DNA from: Vibrio cyclitrophicus
GTDB taxonomy: Bacteria > Pseudomonadota > Gammaproteobacteria > Enterobacterales > Vibrionaceae
Assembly: GCF_024347435.1 (NCBI RefSeq)
Contig: NZ_AP025480.1
Location: 3,348,001-3,412,000, forward strand
DNA length: 64,000 bases
Reading direction: 5' to 3'
Shown in pieces: positions 55,204 through 64,000 of this stretch (position 1 is its first letter; the number at the start of each line of letters is the position of its first letter). The notes beneath the pieces are model-generated. The model was given only the letters and a program-made list of their open reading frames with translations. It was not told where the DNA came from and ran no database searches. A program made the translations under genes and the position numbers.

Positions 55204-56085
55204 TTAGTACTCTAGTTTAGCAATAAGTTGCTCTAATTTGTGAGGCTCATCAAGAGTAATTGTCACTTTTGACTTACCGCTAACAGAACGAGTAACTGAA
55301 ACGTTTGCTTGCAATTTTTCCGTGAGTCTTCGTGAAAGTTCGATGGCCTCAGTGTCTTCGGGCTTCGATTCAGCTTCAACGTCTGGTTTTAAGCACTTTT
55401 TGACAAGTTGCTCAGTTTGACGCACGGTCATTTTTTTGGTTGCTGCAGTATTCGCTGCCTCAACCTGGGTAACACCTTCAAGCGCAAGCAGTGCTCTAGC
55501 ATGCCCCATTTCTAGTTGTTTACTGGAAACTAAACCTTTTACTTCATTTTCGAGCTGATTTAGACGTAATAAGTTACTAACGGTAGCTCTGGATTTACCA
55601 ATCACATCGGCGACCTGCTGATGTGTCAGTGAAAACTCGTTCTGCAAGCGCTCTAGCGCTTGTGATTCTTCGATAACATTCAGATCTTCACGTTGAATGT
55701 TCTCGATCAATGCCATCGCAATCGCGGCCTTGTCTTCTACTCTCTTGATCAAGCATGGAACTTGTTTAAGACCAGCTTGACGAGCCGCTCTCCAACGACG
55801 TTCACCAGCAATAATCTCAAATTGGTCGTGCGCTAAAGGGCGTACAACGATCGGTTGGATAATGCCTTGAGATTGGATAGATACCGCTAACTCTTCTAGC
55901 GCTTCCGGCGCAATATCCTTACGCGGTTGATATACACCTGGCTTTAAGCAACCGACAGCAAGTTCGATGAGCTCACCATCAGCCGATAACGCTTGACTAT
56001 GAGAAGCTACTTGTTGTTTTTCACGAGCCAGAGAGCTAGTTGCAAGCAATGCATCTAGCCCCTTTCCTAAACCGCGCTTAGACAT
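55204..56085 (-). CDS. parB: Chromosome partitioning protein ParB
   Basis: A CTP-dependent DNA clamp that loads at parS sites and drives origin segregation of chromosome 1 with ParA. 293 residues. The N-terminal ParB/Srx fold includes QPRKDIAPEALEELA and the CTP-binding ERRWRAA motif in IAGERRWRAARQAG. A helix-turn-helix for parS follows near 165 (LTHQQVADVIGKSRATVSNL). The C-terminal dimerisation domain ends the protein. Start SKRGLGKGLDALLA is the family hallmark. It is 23 bases after parA. Confidence 0.97.
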   Translation of the reverse strand: MSKRGLGKGLDALLATSSLAREKQQVASHSQALSADGELIELAVGCLKPGVYQPRKDIAPEALEELAVSIQSQGIIQPIVVRPLAHDQFEIIAGERRWRAARQAGLKQVPCLIKRVEDKAAIAMALIENIQREDLNVIEESQALERLQNEFSLTHQQVADVIGKSRATVSNLLRLNQLENEVKGLVSSKQLEMGHARALLALEGVTQVEAANTAATKKMTVRQTEQLVKKCLKPDVEAESKPEDTEAIELSRRLTEKLQANVSVTRSVSGKSKVTITLDEPHKLEQLIAKLEY

Positions 56086-56108
56086 TGAGCGAATTCCTTT
56101 GGTTAGAC

Positions 56109-56882
56109 CTATACTGGGACTTCTTCACGACGCAACATTTCGCCTGCAAGAGCAAGATATGCCTTCGCTCCTGCGGAATATTTGTCGTAGTACATTGCTG
56201 GCTTGCCATGACTAGGCGCTTCTGCCAGACGCACATTTCTAGGGATAACAGTTCGGTAGACTTTGCTACCAAAATGTTTTTTGAGTTGATCAGATACTTC
56301 GTTCGATAAGCGGTTACGAGGATCGTACATAGTACGTAGAAGACCTTCGATCTTAAGATTCTCGTTTACTACCGCAGCGAGTTTACTGATGGTATCCATC
56401 AACGCAGTCAAACCTTCCAATGCAAAATATTCACATTGCATCGGAACCAATACGGAATCAGCCGCAGCCATCGCATTGATTGTAAGCAGGTTTAAAGAAG
56501 GTGGGCAATCGATAAAGATGAAATCATAGTTATCGCGAACTGATGCGAGCGCGTTCTTAAGACGAACTTCACGAGCAAACACTTCCATTAATTTGATTTC
56601 TGCCGCAGTCACATCACCGTTTGCGGCGATGAGGTCATAATTGCCAGATGTACTCCGACAAACTACCTCATCAAATGGGGTGTCTTCAACCAACAAATCG
56701 TAAGCAGTTGCTTCAACCTGATACTTGTCGACACCGCTCGCCATAGTGGCATTACCTTGAGGATCGAGGTCAACAACCAATATCTTGCGTTTTGTTGCCG
56801 CCATTGATGCTGCCAAATTAATGCAAGTTGTTGTTTTTCCTACGCCACCTTTCTGGTTGGCAATTGCTACTATTTTACCCAC
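56109..56882 (-). CDS. parA: Chromosome partitioning ATPase ParA
   Basis: 257-residue Walker-type ATPase that positions the ParB-parS complex of chromosome 1. The deviant Walker A KGGVGKTTT is at 11-19, with the signature lysine K11. Walker A' is VVDLDPQGNAT, Walker B FIDCPPSLNLLT. The length indicates the chromosomal (short, no N-terminal DNA-binding domain) type. It follows rsmG by 14 bases in an mnmG-rsmG-parA-parB operon. Confidence 0.97.
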   Translation of the reverse strand: MGKIVAIANQKGGVGKTTTCINLAASMAATKRKILVVDLDPQGNATMASGVDKYQVEATAYDLLVEDTPFDEVVCRSTSGNYDLIAANGDVTAAEIKLMEVFAREVRLKNALASVRDNYDFIFIDCPPSLNLLTINAMAAADSVLVPMQCEYFALEGLTALMDTISKLAAVVNENLKIEGLLRTMYDPRNRLSNEVSDQLKKHFGSKVYRTVIPRNVRLAEAPSHGKPAMYYDKYSAGAKAYLALAGEMLRREEVPV

Positions 56883-56896
56883 TATGGCCTCGCTGA

Positions 56897-57529
56897 TTAT
56901 CCCTGACGCGATAAAGTAACTAGATGACGCTCTCCATCAAGCTCTGGTACTTGCAAAGCTTTAATGTCTGTCACTGAACACCATTCAGGTAACAGATCAA
57001 TTTCGTCTCTAGGATGTTGTCCTTTAAGAGCCAAAAATACACCGGATTGCTCTTTAGGTAAATGGTGACACCACTCTACCATGTCTGTCATTGACGCAAA
57101 CGCACGACTGAGCACTGCATCAAACTTTTCTTCAGGTTGAAATTCTTCAACGCGACTTTGAACCGGTACTACGTTGTCGATACCCAGCTCATGAATCACC
57201 TGCTTGATGAAACGAATACGCTTACCTAAGCTATCTAACAAGTAAAACTCACGGTCAGGGTTCATGATTGAGAGCGGAATCCCAGGAAGACCAGGGCCGG
57301 TACCGACATCAATAAAGCGCTTGCCTTGTAAGTGAGTGCTAACAATGATGCTATCTAAGATATGTTTCACCATCATTTCTTGCGGGTCACGAACAGACGT
57401 TAAATTATAGGCCTTGTTCCATTTATTGAGTAACTCAACGTAGCCCACTAATTGGCTACGTTGTTTTTCCGATACTTCAAGTTCAGTCTGGCCAATCAGG
57501 TGATCCAGTTTTTCGCGCAATACGCTCAT
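56897..57529 (-). CDS. rsmG: 16S rRNA m7G527 methyltransferase
   Basis: Methylates G527 of 16S rRNA; loss gives low-level streptomycin resistance in other bacteria. 210 residues. The SAM loop is [14 protein letters not shown] near 70-83; the N-terminal helical part contains [16 protein letters not shown]. The ATG overlaps the last base of the mnmG stop (position 57529), showing translational coupling. Previously called gidB. Confidence 0.97.
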   Translation of the reverse strand: MSVLREKLDHLIGQTELEVSEKQRSQLVGYVELLNKWNKAYNLTSVRDPQEMMVKHILDSIIVSTHLQGKRFIDVGTGPGLPGIPLSIMNPDREFYLLDSLGKRIRFIKQVIHELGIDNVVPVQSRVEEFQPEEKFDAVLSRAFASMTDMVEWCHHLPKEQSGVFLALKGQHPRDEIDLLPEWCSVTDIKALQVPELDGERHLVTLSRQG

Positions 57530-59424
57530 TATGCTTCCTCACCTTTTTTCAACAGGCCATGCTTTTTCAGATAAACCAACAAAATCGAGATTGCAGCAGG
57601 TGTAATACCAGAGATACGCGATGCAATACCGATCGAGTCAGGTTTAGCGGTAGTTAGTTTTAGAACCACTTCATTAGAAAGCCCTTTTACCTTGCTGTAG
57701 TCGATGTCAGCCGGCAGTTTGGTGTTTTCATGACGCAGTGATTTTTCAATTTCATCTTGTTGACGCTGGATATAACCATCGTACTTTACTTGGATCTCAA
57801 CTTGCTCAGACGCTTGTTGATCTTCCAGTGCCGGACCAAAACGATCCAATGCAGTTAGCTGTGAATAAGTCATTTCAGGGCGACGAAGAAGATCTTCACC
57901 GCTCGCTTCACGAGACATTGGTGTTTTAAGAATTTGGTTCAGTTGATCAATATCTTCAGATTTAGGATTAATCCACGTTTCTTTCAGACGTTGACGCTCT
58001 TTCTCCATGTTTTCTACTTTCTCATTGAATCGAGCCCAACGAGCGTCATCCACCAAGCCAAGTTCACGTGATTTTTCCGTCAAACGGATATCAGCGTTGT
58101 CTTCACGAAGGAGCAAACGGTATTCCGCGCGAGACGTAAACATACGGTAAGGTTCTTTGGTGCCCATCGTCGATAAGTCATCGATAAGAACGCCCATGTA
58201 AGCTTGATCGCGACGCGGGCTCCAGCCTTCTTTGCCTTGAGTAAACAAACTTGCATTGAGACCTGCCATCAAGCCTTGTGCAGCTGCTTCTTCGTAGCCA
58301 GTGGTACCGTTGATTTGACCCGCAAAGAATAGACCTTTAATAAACTTAGTTTCGTAAGTCAGCTTAAGGTCGCGAGGATCAAAGAAATCGTACTCAATCG
58401 CATAGCCAGGGCGAACGATATGAGCATTTTCAAAGCCCTTCATCGAACGAACAATTTGAACCTGTACATCAAACGGTAGACTGGTAGAGATACCATTCGG
58501 GTATAGCTCATGAGTCGTTAGACCCTCAGGTTCGATAAAAATTTGGTGACTGTTCTTATCAGCAAAACGCATCACTTTGTCTTCAATCGAAGGACAGTAG
58601 CGAGGGCCAATACCTTCAATCACACCCGCGTACATTGGGCTGCGATCTAGGTTAGCGCGAATAACGTCATGCGTATTTTCATTGGTATGCGTGATGTAAC
58701 ATGGAATTTGACGAGGCTGTTGAGTTCGGCTACCCATGAACGAGAAAACAGGCGTCGGGTTATCACCGTGCTGAACCTCAAGCTCAGAAAAATCAACGCT
58801 ACGCGCATCGATACGAGGGGGTGTACCTGTTTTCAGGCGATCAACTCGGAATGGAAGATCACGAAGACGGTCAGCAAGTGCGATCGATGGTGGATCACCG
58901 GCTCGACCACCAGAAGAACTTTCCATACCAATATGGATCTTTCCGCCTAGGAAGGTGCCAACAGTCAGTACCACAGCATCAGCGCGGAACTTAAGGCCCA
59001 TCTGCGTCACCACACCGACCACTTGATCTTGTTCAACGATCAAATCATCAACCGATTGTTGGAACAAAGTTAGGTTTGGTGTGTTTTCAAGAGCATTTCG
59101 AACAAAAGCTTTGTAAAGTGCGCGGTCAGCTTGTGCACGAGTCGCACGAACTGCAGGGCCTTTTGATGCGTTCAATGTTCTGAACTGAATACCTGCATGA
59201 TCAATAGCTTGCGCCATTAATCCACCCATTGCATCGACCTCTTTAACCAAATGGCCCTTACCGATCCCGCCAATAGCTGGGTTGCAAGACATTTGTCCTA
59301 ACGTATCGATATTATGAGTAAGTAATAACGTACTTTGACCAGTACGTGCAGATGCGAGTGCGGCTTCCGTTCCTGCATGGCCACCACCAACAACGATGAC
59401 GTCAAATTTTTCGTGATAAAGCAT
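57529..59424 (-). CDS. mnmG: tRNA uridine-34 cmnm5 modification enzyme MnmG (GidA)
   Basis: With MnmE adds the carboxymethylaminomethyl group at wobble U34 of several tRNAs. 631 residues. The FAD site is [12 protein letters not shown] at 11-22. The signatures [11 protein letters not shown] and [16 protein letters not shown] are complete. The C-terminal helical domain that binds MnmE covers about 550-631. It is the first gene left of oriC and transcribed away from it, as in E. coli and V. cholerae. Confidence 0.98.
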   Translation of the reverse strand: MLYHEKFDVIVVGGGHAGTEAALASARTGQSTLLLTHNIDTLGQMSCNPAIGGIGKGHLVKEVDAMGGLMAQAIDHAGIQFRTLNASKGPAVRATRAQADRALYKAFVRNALENTPNLTLFQQSVDDLIVEQDQVVGVVTQMGLKFRADAVVLTVGTFLGGKIHIGMESSSGGRAGDPPSIALADRLRDLPFRVDRLKTGTPPRIDARSVDFSELEVQHGDNPTPVFSFMGSRTQQPRQIPCYITHTNENTHDVIRANLDRSPMYAGVIEGIGPRYCPSIEDKVMRFADKNSHQIFIEPEGLTTHELYPNGISTSLPFDVQVQIVRSMKGFENAHIVRPGYAIEYDFFDPRDLKLTYETKFIKGLFFAGQINGTTGYEEAAAQGLMAGLNASLFTQGKEGWSPRRDQAYMGVLIDDLSTMGTKEPYRMFTSRAEYRLLLREDNADIRLTEKSRELGLVDDARWARFNEKVENMEKERQRLKETWINPKSEDIDQLNQILKTPMSREASGEDLLRRPEMTYSQLTALDRFGPALEDQQASEQVEIQVKYDGYIQRQQDEIEKSLRHENTKLPADIDYSKVKGLSNEVVLKLTTAKPDSIGIASRISGITPAAISILLVYLKKHGLLKKGEEA

Positions 59425-59539
59425 GAACCAACCTCAGGTATTCAAATGTTTTCTAGACAGATAAAAAGGAGCGATATTCTACCTGTTTTCATAGCTTGAG
59501 AAAACGTTTTTGGAATTTTTCGAAAAAGCAGTTTTTAAT

Positions 59540-59850
59540 TAATATAGATAAGATCTTTAAAGAGATCTTTTATTAGATCTATTATTAGGATCGAGGGTGT
59601 CTGTGGATAAGTCAAAAATGATCAACAAGATCATGGATCTTTTTTGGATCAAACTATGTGATCTAACTTTGATCATGATGAGGATTAGCTGGGATCAAAA
59701 TGGCTACTTATTCACAGGGTGAAATTAGTCTAAAACTTGTTATTTGGATAACTATAGGTTAATCACCGTATATGTATGATCTTATCCACAGAAGAAATTG
59801 AAAATAAATGGATAGTTTTTAATTTTTTTGGAAAAAGTTATTCACAATCA
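59540..59850. other. oriC: oriC of chromosome 1
   Basis: Between mnmG and mioC, in the same position as enterobacterial oriC. The AT-rich unwinding region (59549-59592) has three repeats starting AGATCT, like the E. coli 13-mers. DnaA boxes: TGTGGATAA at 59602-59610 (R1), TTATTCACA at 59708-59716 (R2 position), TTTGGATAA at 59743-59751 (R3 position), TTATCCACA at 59782-59790 (R4), and an additional TTATTCACA at 59838-59846. There are 12 GATC sites between 59552 and 59781, the substrate for Dam and SeqA. AGCTGGGATCA (59687-59697) is also shared with E. coli oriC. No protein gene lies in 59425-59905. Confidence 0.95.
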
Positions 59851-59866
59851 CGATATTCAGAGGCAA

Positions 59867-59890
59867 AAAAAGCGGCATAAGCCGCTTTTT
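59867..59890 (-). terminator. Terminator between mioC and oriC
   Basis: AAAAAGCGGC-ATAA-GCCGCTTTTT is a 10-bp perfect stem; on the minus strand it is followed by TT of a longer T run. It sits 15 bases past the mioC stop and 20 bases short of the last DnaA box. Confidence 0.85.
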
Positions 59891-59905
59891 GGGATATAGG
59901 AGAGT

Positions 59906-60340
59906 TTAAAACTGGTCACTATGATCGTTAAACCATGCTTCTGCAGCGTCTTCAGGTACCGGAGTTTCCAGTACATCGATGGTAAAACAGTCAGAAATAG
60001 GGTGGGCACCGAGCTCTTTCAGCAAGCTGTGGACTGATTTTCCCGCCAAACAGAAGGTATCGTAACTTGAATCCCCAAGCGCTACGACAGCAAAGCGAAT
60101 CTGACTTAAATCTGGTGATTGCTGGGTCAATGCGTCGATAAACGGCTTAATATTATCTGGAAACTCGCCAGCACCATGAGTTGAAGTCACTAACAACCAG
60201 AAGCCTTGTTGGGGAATGTCATCGTATTCCGGCTGGTTATGAAGGGTTATCTCTTGACCTTGCTCTTCAAGAAGATCATTAAGGTGATCGCCAACGTACT
60301 CAGCACCACCTAAGGTACTGCCTGTAATAATGTGGATCAT
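59906..60340 (-). CDS. mioC: Flavodoxin-like protein MioC
   Basis: 144-residue FMN-binding protein of the flavodoxin fold. [15 protein letters not shown] near residue 6-20 is the FMN phosphate loop, and [15 protein letters not shown] plus [16 protein letters not shown] provide the isoalloxazine loops. In E. coli it has been linked to biotin synthase electron supply. It is adjacent to oriC and transcribed towards it, but a terminator lies between. Confidence 0.95.
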   Translation of the reverse strand: MIHIITGSTLGGAEYVGDHLNDLLEEQGQEITLHNQPEYDDIPQQGFWLLVTSTHGAGEFPDNIKPFIDALTQQSPDLSQIRFAVVALGDSSYDTFCLAGKSVHSLLKELGAHPISDCFTIDVLETPVPEDAAEAWFNDHSDQF

Positions 60341-60357
60341 TAAACTGTCCTTACTAA

Positions 60358-60385
60358 AGAAAAGGCCAGCATAAGCCGGCCTTTA
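60358..60385 (-). terminator. Terminator after mnmE
   Basis: On the minus strand AAAGGCC and GGCCTTT enclose a further GGC/GCT-type stem (AAAGGCCGGC / GCTGGCCTTT with one mismatch), followed by TCTTT. It is 5 bases past the mnmE stop. Confidence 0.75.
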
Positions 60386-60389
60386 AAGA

Positions 60390-61751
60390 TTATTTGCCAA
60401 TACAGAATGAAGAGAAGATGCGACCTAATAAGTCATCTGAACTAAATTCACCCGTGATCTCATTAAGATGTTGCTGAGTGATTCGAAGCTCTTCTGCCAA
60501 GATCTCTCCGGCCATATAACCTTCAAGCTGTTGTTGGCCGATGTCCAAGTGCTCTGATGCACGTTCTAAGGCGTCTAAGTGACGACGACGTGCCATGAAA
60601 CCGCCCTCATTCCCACCAGCAAATCCCATGCACTCTTTAAGGTGGCTGCGCAATGCGTCGACCCCTTCGCCTGTTTTCGCTGATAAGCGAATTAGAGTGG
60701 GATCGTTAACGTGGCAAATACCTAGTTCTTCACTGGTTTGATCCGCTTTATTTCGGATCACTGTCATACCGATATTATTTGGTAGTCGATCAACGAAATC
60801 TGGCCAGATATCTTGCGGGTCAGTTGCGTCTGTTGTGGTGCCATCGACCATAAATAAAACTCGGTCTGCCTGAGCAATTTCTTCCCAAGCTCGTTCAATA
60901 CCAATTTTTTCTACTTCATCTGAAGCATCACGCAGGCCTGCGGTATCAATAATATGCAGTGGCATACCATCAATATGGATATGTTCACGCAGTACATCAC
61001 GTGTGGTGCCTGCAATATCGGTCACAATTGCAGATTCTTTGCCTGATAATGCATTCAATAAGCTCGATTTCCCCGCATTTGGGCGCCCGGCTATCACCAC
61101 CTTCATGCCTTCACGCATGATGGCACCTTGATTGGCTTCTTGGCGCACGGCTTCCAGATTGTCGATGATAGCCTGTAAGTCAGCACTTACTTTACCGTCG
61201 GCAAGAAAATCAATTTCTTCTTCAGGGAAATCGATAGCCGCTTCAACATAGATTCGTAGGTGTATCAGTGAATCAACCAGCGTGTTAATGCGTTTAGAGA
61301 ACTCACCTTGTAGAGACTGTAGTGCCGATTTTGCCGCCTCTTCCGAACTTGCATCAATTAAATCAGCAATGGCTTCGGCTTGCGTTAAGTCCATCTTGTC
61401 GTTCAAGAAGGCACGCTCTGAGAACTCACCAGGACGTGCAGCACGCACGCCTGTGATAGTTAGGATGCGTTTGATTAGCATGTCCATAACCACTGGTCCG
61501 CCGTGACCTTGCAGCTCTAACACGTCTTCGCCAGTAAACGAATGTGGGTTAGGGAAGTAAAGCGCGATACCTTGGTCGAGTTCGATGCCATCCTGAGATT
61601 TAAACGGCAGGTACTCCGCATAGCGAGGCTTGAGTGTTTTGCCTGTTACTTCTAATGCAACCTGAGTGGCCAGTGGGCCGGAAACGCGGATAATACCTAC
61701 GCCACCACGGCCAGGCGCGGTCGCTTGAGCAACAATCGTATCTGTAGTCAT
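60390..61751 (-). CDS. mnmE: tRNA modification GTPase MnmE (TrmE)
   Basis: Partner of MnmG in U34 modification. From ATG 61751 ([17 protein letters not shown]) it has 453 residues, against 454 in E. coli; the frame extends to 61769. The N-terminal domain binds formyl-tetrahydrofolate. The inserted GTPase has G1 [15 protein letters not shown]3 DTAGLRD and G4 NKAD. The C-terminus ends FCIGK with the conserved cysteine. It lies between yidC and mioC. Confidence 0.97.
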   Translation of the reverse strand: MTTDTIVAQATAPGRGGVGIIRVSGPLATQVALEVTGKTLKPRYAEYLPFKSQDGIELDQGIALYFPNPHSFTGEDVLELQGHGGPVVMDMLIKRILTITGVRAARPGEFSERAFLNDKMDLTQAEAIADLIDASSEEAAKSALQSLQGEFSKRINTLVDSLIHLRIYVEAAIDFPEEEIDFLADGKVSADLQAIIDNLEAVRQEANQGAIMREGMKVVIAGRPNAGKSSLLNALSGKESAIVTDIAGTTRDVLREHIHIDGMPLHIIDTAGLRDASDEVEKIGIERAWEEIAQADRVLFMVDGTTTDATDPQDIWPDFVDRLPNNIGMTVIRNKADQTSEELGICHVNDPTLIRLSAKTGEGVDALRSHLKECMGFAGGNEGGFMARRRHLDALERASEHLDIGQQQLEGYMAGEILAEELRITQQHLNEITGEFSSDDLLGRIFSSFCIGK

Positions 61752-61833
61752 AGTTGTGCCTGCTAGCATGTGAAAGCCACAATGGGGCGTTCACGATTAA
61801 TCAATTAGCTGAATTGTAATCAGCTAAAAACAA

Positions 61834-61858
61834 AAAGGCGACCTTTTGGTCGCCTTTC
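61834..61858 (-). terminator. Terminator after yidC
   Basis: AAAGGCGACC-TTTT-GGTCGCCTTT, 10-bp stem; on the minus strand followed by TTG TTTTT. It separates yidC from mnmE, 24 bases past the yidC stop. Confidence 0.85.
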
Positions 61859-61881
61859 TTTATCTCTTTCTGTTATCGAAC

Positions 61882-63501
61882 TTACTTAGAATGTAAGCCT
61901 TTCTTTTCCAGCGCGCGATAGATAAGCGTTTGCTGAATCAGAGTTACGATGTTCGATACTAGCCAGTAAAGAACCAGACCTGAAGGGAAGAACAGGAAGA
62001 AGAATGTGAACATAACCGGCATAAAGGTCATGATCTTCTGCTGCATCGGATCCGTTACAGTTGTCGGGCTCATCTTCTGGATTAGGAACATTGAAGCACC
62101 CATCAGAAGTGGCAAAATGTAGTATGGGTCTTGTGCTGAAAGGTCAGTAATCCAACCGAAGAACGGTGAATGACGCAGTTCAACTGACTCCATTAGTGCC
62201 CAGTATAGTGAAATGAAGATAGGCATTTGTAGAAGGATAGGTAAACAGCCACCCAGTGGGTTTACTTTTTCTTTCTTGTAAAGCTCCATCATTTCTTGGC
62301 TCATGCGTTGACGGTCGTCGCCAATACGCTCACGCATTGCAGTCAGCTTAGGCTGAAGCATACGCATTTTCGCCATAGACGTGTACTGAGCTTTCGTTAG
62401 TGGGTACATAGCACCACGAACGATGAACGTTAGACAGATGATTGCCAGACCCCAGTTCACAACGATGCCTTGAATGAACGAAAGCAGAGTATGAAGTGGT
62501 TTAGCAATGAACCATAACCAACCGTAGTCAACTACTAGGTCTAGGTTTGGTGCAACAGCAGCCATTTGGTCTTGAAGTTTAGGACCAACCCAAAGCGTTG
62601 CTTTAAAGCTTGCTTCGTCGCCAGTAGCAATGGTTTTGTTCGGCATGCGAACACCGATGTCGCCAAGGTTACCAATGACACGAGTGTAAAGGTTGCTGCC
62701 TGCTTCGTCGCGTGGAATCCATGCACTTGCAAAGTAGTGCTGAATCATCGCTGCCCAACCTTGACCATTTGCTAGGTTAAGAGACAGGTTGCGATCTTGC
62801 ATGTCGTCGAAGCTGTATTTTTTATAGCGTGTATCTTCCGTAGAGTAAGCACCACCACGGTAAGTTGGCATTGTTAGGCTACCACCGTCGTCCATAACGT
62901 TCTGACGTAGGTGAGCGTACATGCCGAATGTCGCGTTGTTACCAGAGTTGTTTACTACATCGTATTCAACATCCATTGCGTAGCTACCACGCTTAAGGAC
63001 GAATGTTTTCGTGTACTCAAGGCCGTTCGCTTGGTAAGTCATCGGGATGCGTAGTTCATCCTGACCATCAGCAAGTGTGAAGCTATCTGCTGAAACTGTG
63101 TAGCTAGGGCGGTTTGTGCTGCTTAGGTCGATACCTTGAGGACCCACTAGACCGCTTTGAGCGATAAATTGGTGACCTGGTTCGTTCTTAAGAAGAACAA
63201 AAGTATCTTCAGAATCGAACTCTGCAGAGTAATCATTTAGATTTGCTTTAACGACATCACCACCAACCGTATCAATTGACAGAGTCAGTACATCAGTTGT
63301 TACTGTGATAGTTTTTGCAGAAGCAACTTGGCCCGGAGCTGGGTCTAGATCATCTGCATAAGATGGCGCTGGTAGGGTGCTGCCAGATTGTGCCTGCTCA
63401 ATCGCTTGTGGAGCCGGGTTCTTAGCTACATTCCATTGTTGGAAAAGTAGGAAAGAAACCAAAGCCAATGCGATTAACAGGATATTACGTTGAGAATCCA
63501 T
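61882..63501 (-). CDS. yidC: Membrane protein insertase YidC
   Basis: 539 residues, the long Gram-negative form. The N-terminal helix ([18 protein letters not shown]) anchors a large periplasmic beta-domain (about 45-340). Five C-terminal helices form the insertase core. Conserved [19 protein letters not shown] (the cytoplasmic helical region with the key positive face) and [14 protein letters not shown] are present. It inserts small membrane proteins such as subunit c of the ATP synthase, encoded nearby, alone or with SecYEG. yidD is 2 bases upstream. Confidence 0.97.
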   Translation of the reverse strand: MDSQRNILLIALALVSFLLFQQWNVAKNPAPQAIEQAQSGSTLPAPSYADDLDPAPGQVASAKTITVTTDVLTLSIDTVGGDVVKANLNDYSAEFDSEDTFVLLKNEPGHQFIAQSGLVGPQGIDLSSTNRPSYTVSADSFTLADGQDELRIPMTYQANGLEYTKTFVLKRGSYAMDVEYDVVNNSGNNATFGMYAHLRQNVMDDGGSLTMPTYRGGAYSTEDTRYKKYSFDDMQDRNLSLNLANGQGWAAMIQHYFASAWIPRDEAGSNLYTRVIGNLGDIGVRMPNKTIATGDEASFKATLWVGPKLQDQMAAVAPNLDLVVDYGWLWFIAKPLHTLLSFIQGIVVNWGLAIICLTFIVRGAMYPLTKAQYTSMAKMRMLQPKLTAMRERIGDDRQRMSQEMMELYKKEKVNPLGGCLPILLQMPIFISLYWALMESVELRHSPFFGWITDLSAQDPYYILPLLMGASMFLIQKMSPTTVTDPMQQKIMTFMPVMFTFFFLFFPSGLVLYWLVSNIVTLIQQTLIYRALEKKGLHSK

Positions 63502-63503
63502 CG

Positions 63504-63761
63504 TTATTTATCTCTGTCTTGTTTTTGGACTGGTGGAACGGGGTCAAAGCCCCCTTCGTTCAAAGGATGGCATTTTAATAGACGTTTGCCTGATAACCAA
63601 CACCCTTTTACAAAACCGTGAGCTTTCAACGCTTCTATCGCATATAAAGAGCAGGTTGGAGTAAATCGGCAGCGTGGGCCGATGAGTGGACTAATAAACC
63701 ATCTATAAAAATAGATGGGTATTAGCGCTATCCACGCGAAGGGCGAGACAGGCGAAGCCAT
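63504..63761 (-). CDS. yidD: Membrane insertion efficiency factor YidD
   Basis: 85 residues of the YidD family. [14 protein letters not shown] is the conserved cysteine-containing core, and [14 protein letters not shown] is the typical C-terminal end. It is a small membrane-associated protein that helps YidC-dependent insertion. Its start lies inside rnpA (34-base overlap), as in E. coli, so both are translated from the same RNA. Confidence 0.95.
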   Translation of the reverse strand: MASPVSPFAWIALIPIYFYRWFISPLIGPRCRFTPTCSLYAIEALKAHGFVKGCWLSGKRLLKCHPLNEGGFDPVPPVQKQDRDK

Positions 63762-64000
63762 AATTTGTCGAGTAGCTTGAACATTTCTTCATTGCTTAAA
63801 TCTTGCGCGCTCTTTTTAGCTATTACAACATAATCTTTGTTAGGAAGTTTGTGTTGAATGTTACGAAAGCTTTCACGAGTAAGACGCTTGAATCGGTTAC
63901 GACCCACGGCGGTTTTAATCTGTTTTTTCGGAACGGCTAATCCAAGGCGAGGATTTGAAAGAGAGTTATTTCGGGCAATGATGGTGAAATGAGGGGAGCC
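63728..64000 (-). CDS. rnpA: Ribonuclease P protein component (5' end cut by window)
   Basis: The last 90 codons of RNase P protein, which helps the catalytic RNA trim tRNA 5' leaders. The frame is open to the window edge, so 25-30 N-terminal residues are missing. The RNR basic motif is in [16 protein letters not shown]. The C-terminus [15 protein letters not shown] is as expected. The overlap with yidD and order rnpA-yidD-yidC are conserved; rpmH and dnaA should lie to the right. Confidence 0.95.
   Translation of the reverse strand, partial: GSPHFTIIARNNSLSNPRLGLAVPKKQIKTAVGRNRFKRLTRESFRNIQHKLPNKDYVVIAKKSAQDLSNEEMFKLLDKLWLRLSRPSRG

Noticed and set aside
58066..58082. TTCACGTGA inside mnmG as a parS site
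   Set aside because: Only the central bases match the parS consensus TGTTTCACGTGAAACA; the outer bases do not, and the run is explained by codons. I saw no canonical parS in the window.

Overview
The window is core chromosome from a gammaproteobacterium of the family Vibrionaceae, most likely a Vibrio, possibly of the Splendidus clade (the clade is a guess from codon and repeat flavour). The evidence is gene order that I recall from Vibrio cholerae chromosome 1 (vexAB-ubiK-ilvC/ilvY; yrdA-DUF1488-aroE-hemF-tsaC-purEK-yrdD-smg-dprA-LysM/def-fmt-rsmB-trkA-trkH; mnmG-rsmG-parA-parB-atpIBEFHAGDC-glmU) and an rRNA spacer carrying tRNA-Glu-Lys-Ala-Val. The chromosome 1 replication origin lies at about 59.54-59.85 kb, between mnmG and mioC. 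It has DnaA boxes in the enterobacterial order, an AT-rich GATC-containing unwinding region and 12 GATC sites.

Layout. 1-4.1 kb: the 3' part of an RND efflux adaptor and its complete inner-membrane pump. 4.2-7.2 kb: ubiK, then ilvC and its divergent regulator ilvY. 7.28-13.45 kb: a complete minus-strand rRNA operon (tandem promoters, 16S, four spacer tRNAs, 23S, 5S) followed by a tRNA-Ser. 13.5-22 kb: housekeeping genes for shikimate, haem, tRNA modification and purine synthesis, and DNA uptake. 22-30.2 kb: def-fmt-rsmB, the TrkAH potassium system, DUF3157, a hemolysin-III-type membrane protein and a Spo0M-like protein. 30.2-30.7 kb: an interval with two unassigned small open frames and a strong terminator. 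30.8-35.6 kb: yihD, ccoG, srkA, dsbA and a DUF2860 outer-membrane protein. 35.7-44.1 kb: comM divergent from the attenuated ilvGMEDA operon. 44.2-46.5 kb: the punR/punC divergent pair. 46.5-55 kb: glmU and the ATP synthase operon. 55.2-59.4 kb: parB, parA, rsmG, mnmG. 59.4-64 kb: oriC, mioC, mnmE, yidC, yidD and a 5'-truncated rnpA.

How it fits together. The most heavily expressed operons to the left of the origin (rRNA and ATP synthase) are transcribed away from oriC, with the replication fork. The branched-chain amino acid genes are in two blocks about 30 kb apart: ilvGMEDA behind a classical leader-peptide attenuator, and ilvC under IlvY. In E. coli these genes are contiguous. Several groups are coherent units: PurR-box-controlled purEK, def-fmt-rsmB, srkA-dsbA and punR/punC.

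No mobile element, CRISPR array, phage or obvious horizontally acquired island is visible. The least explained pieces are the 30.2-30.7 kb interval, a 24-bp perfect palindrome upstream of the hemolysin-III gene, and a long inverted repeat after the DUF2860 gene. Starts differing from the longest open frame were chosen from Shine-Dalgarno sites and family length. Homology statements rest on recall of family sequences, not on searches.
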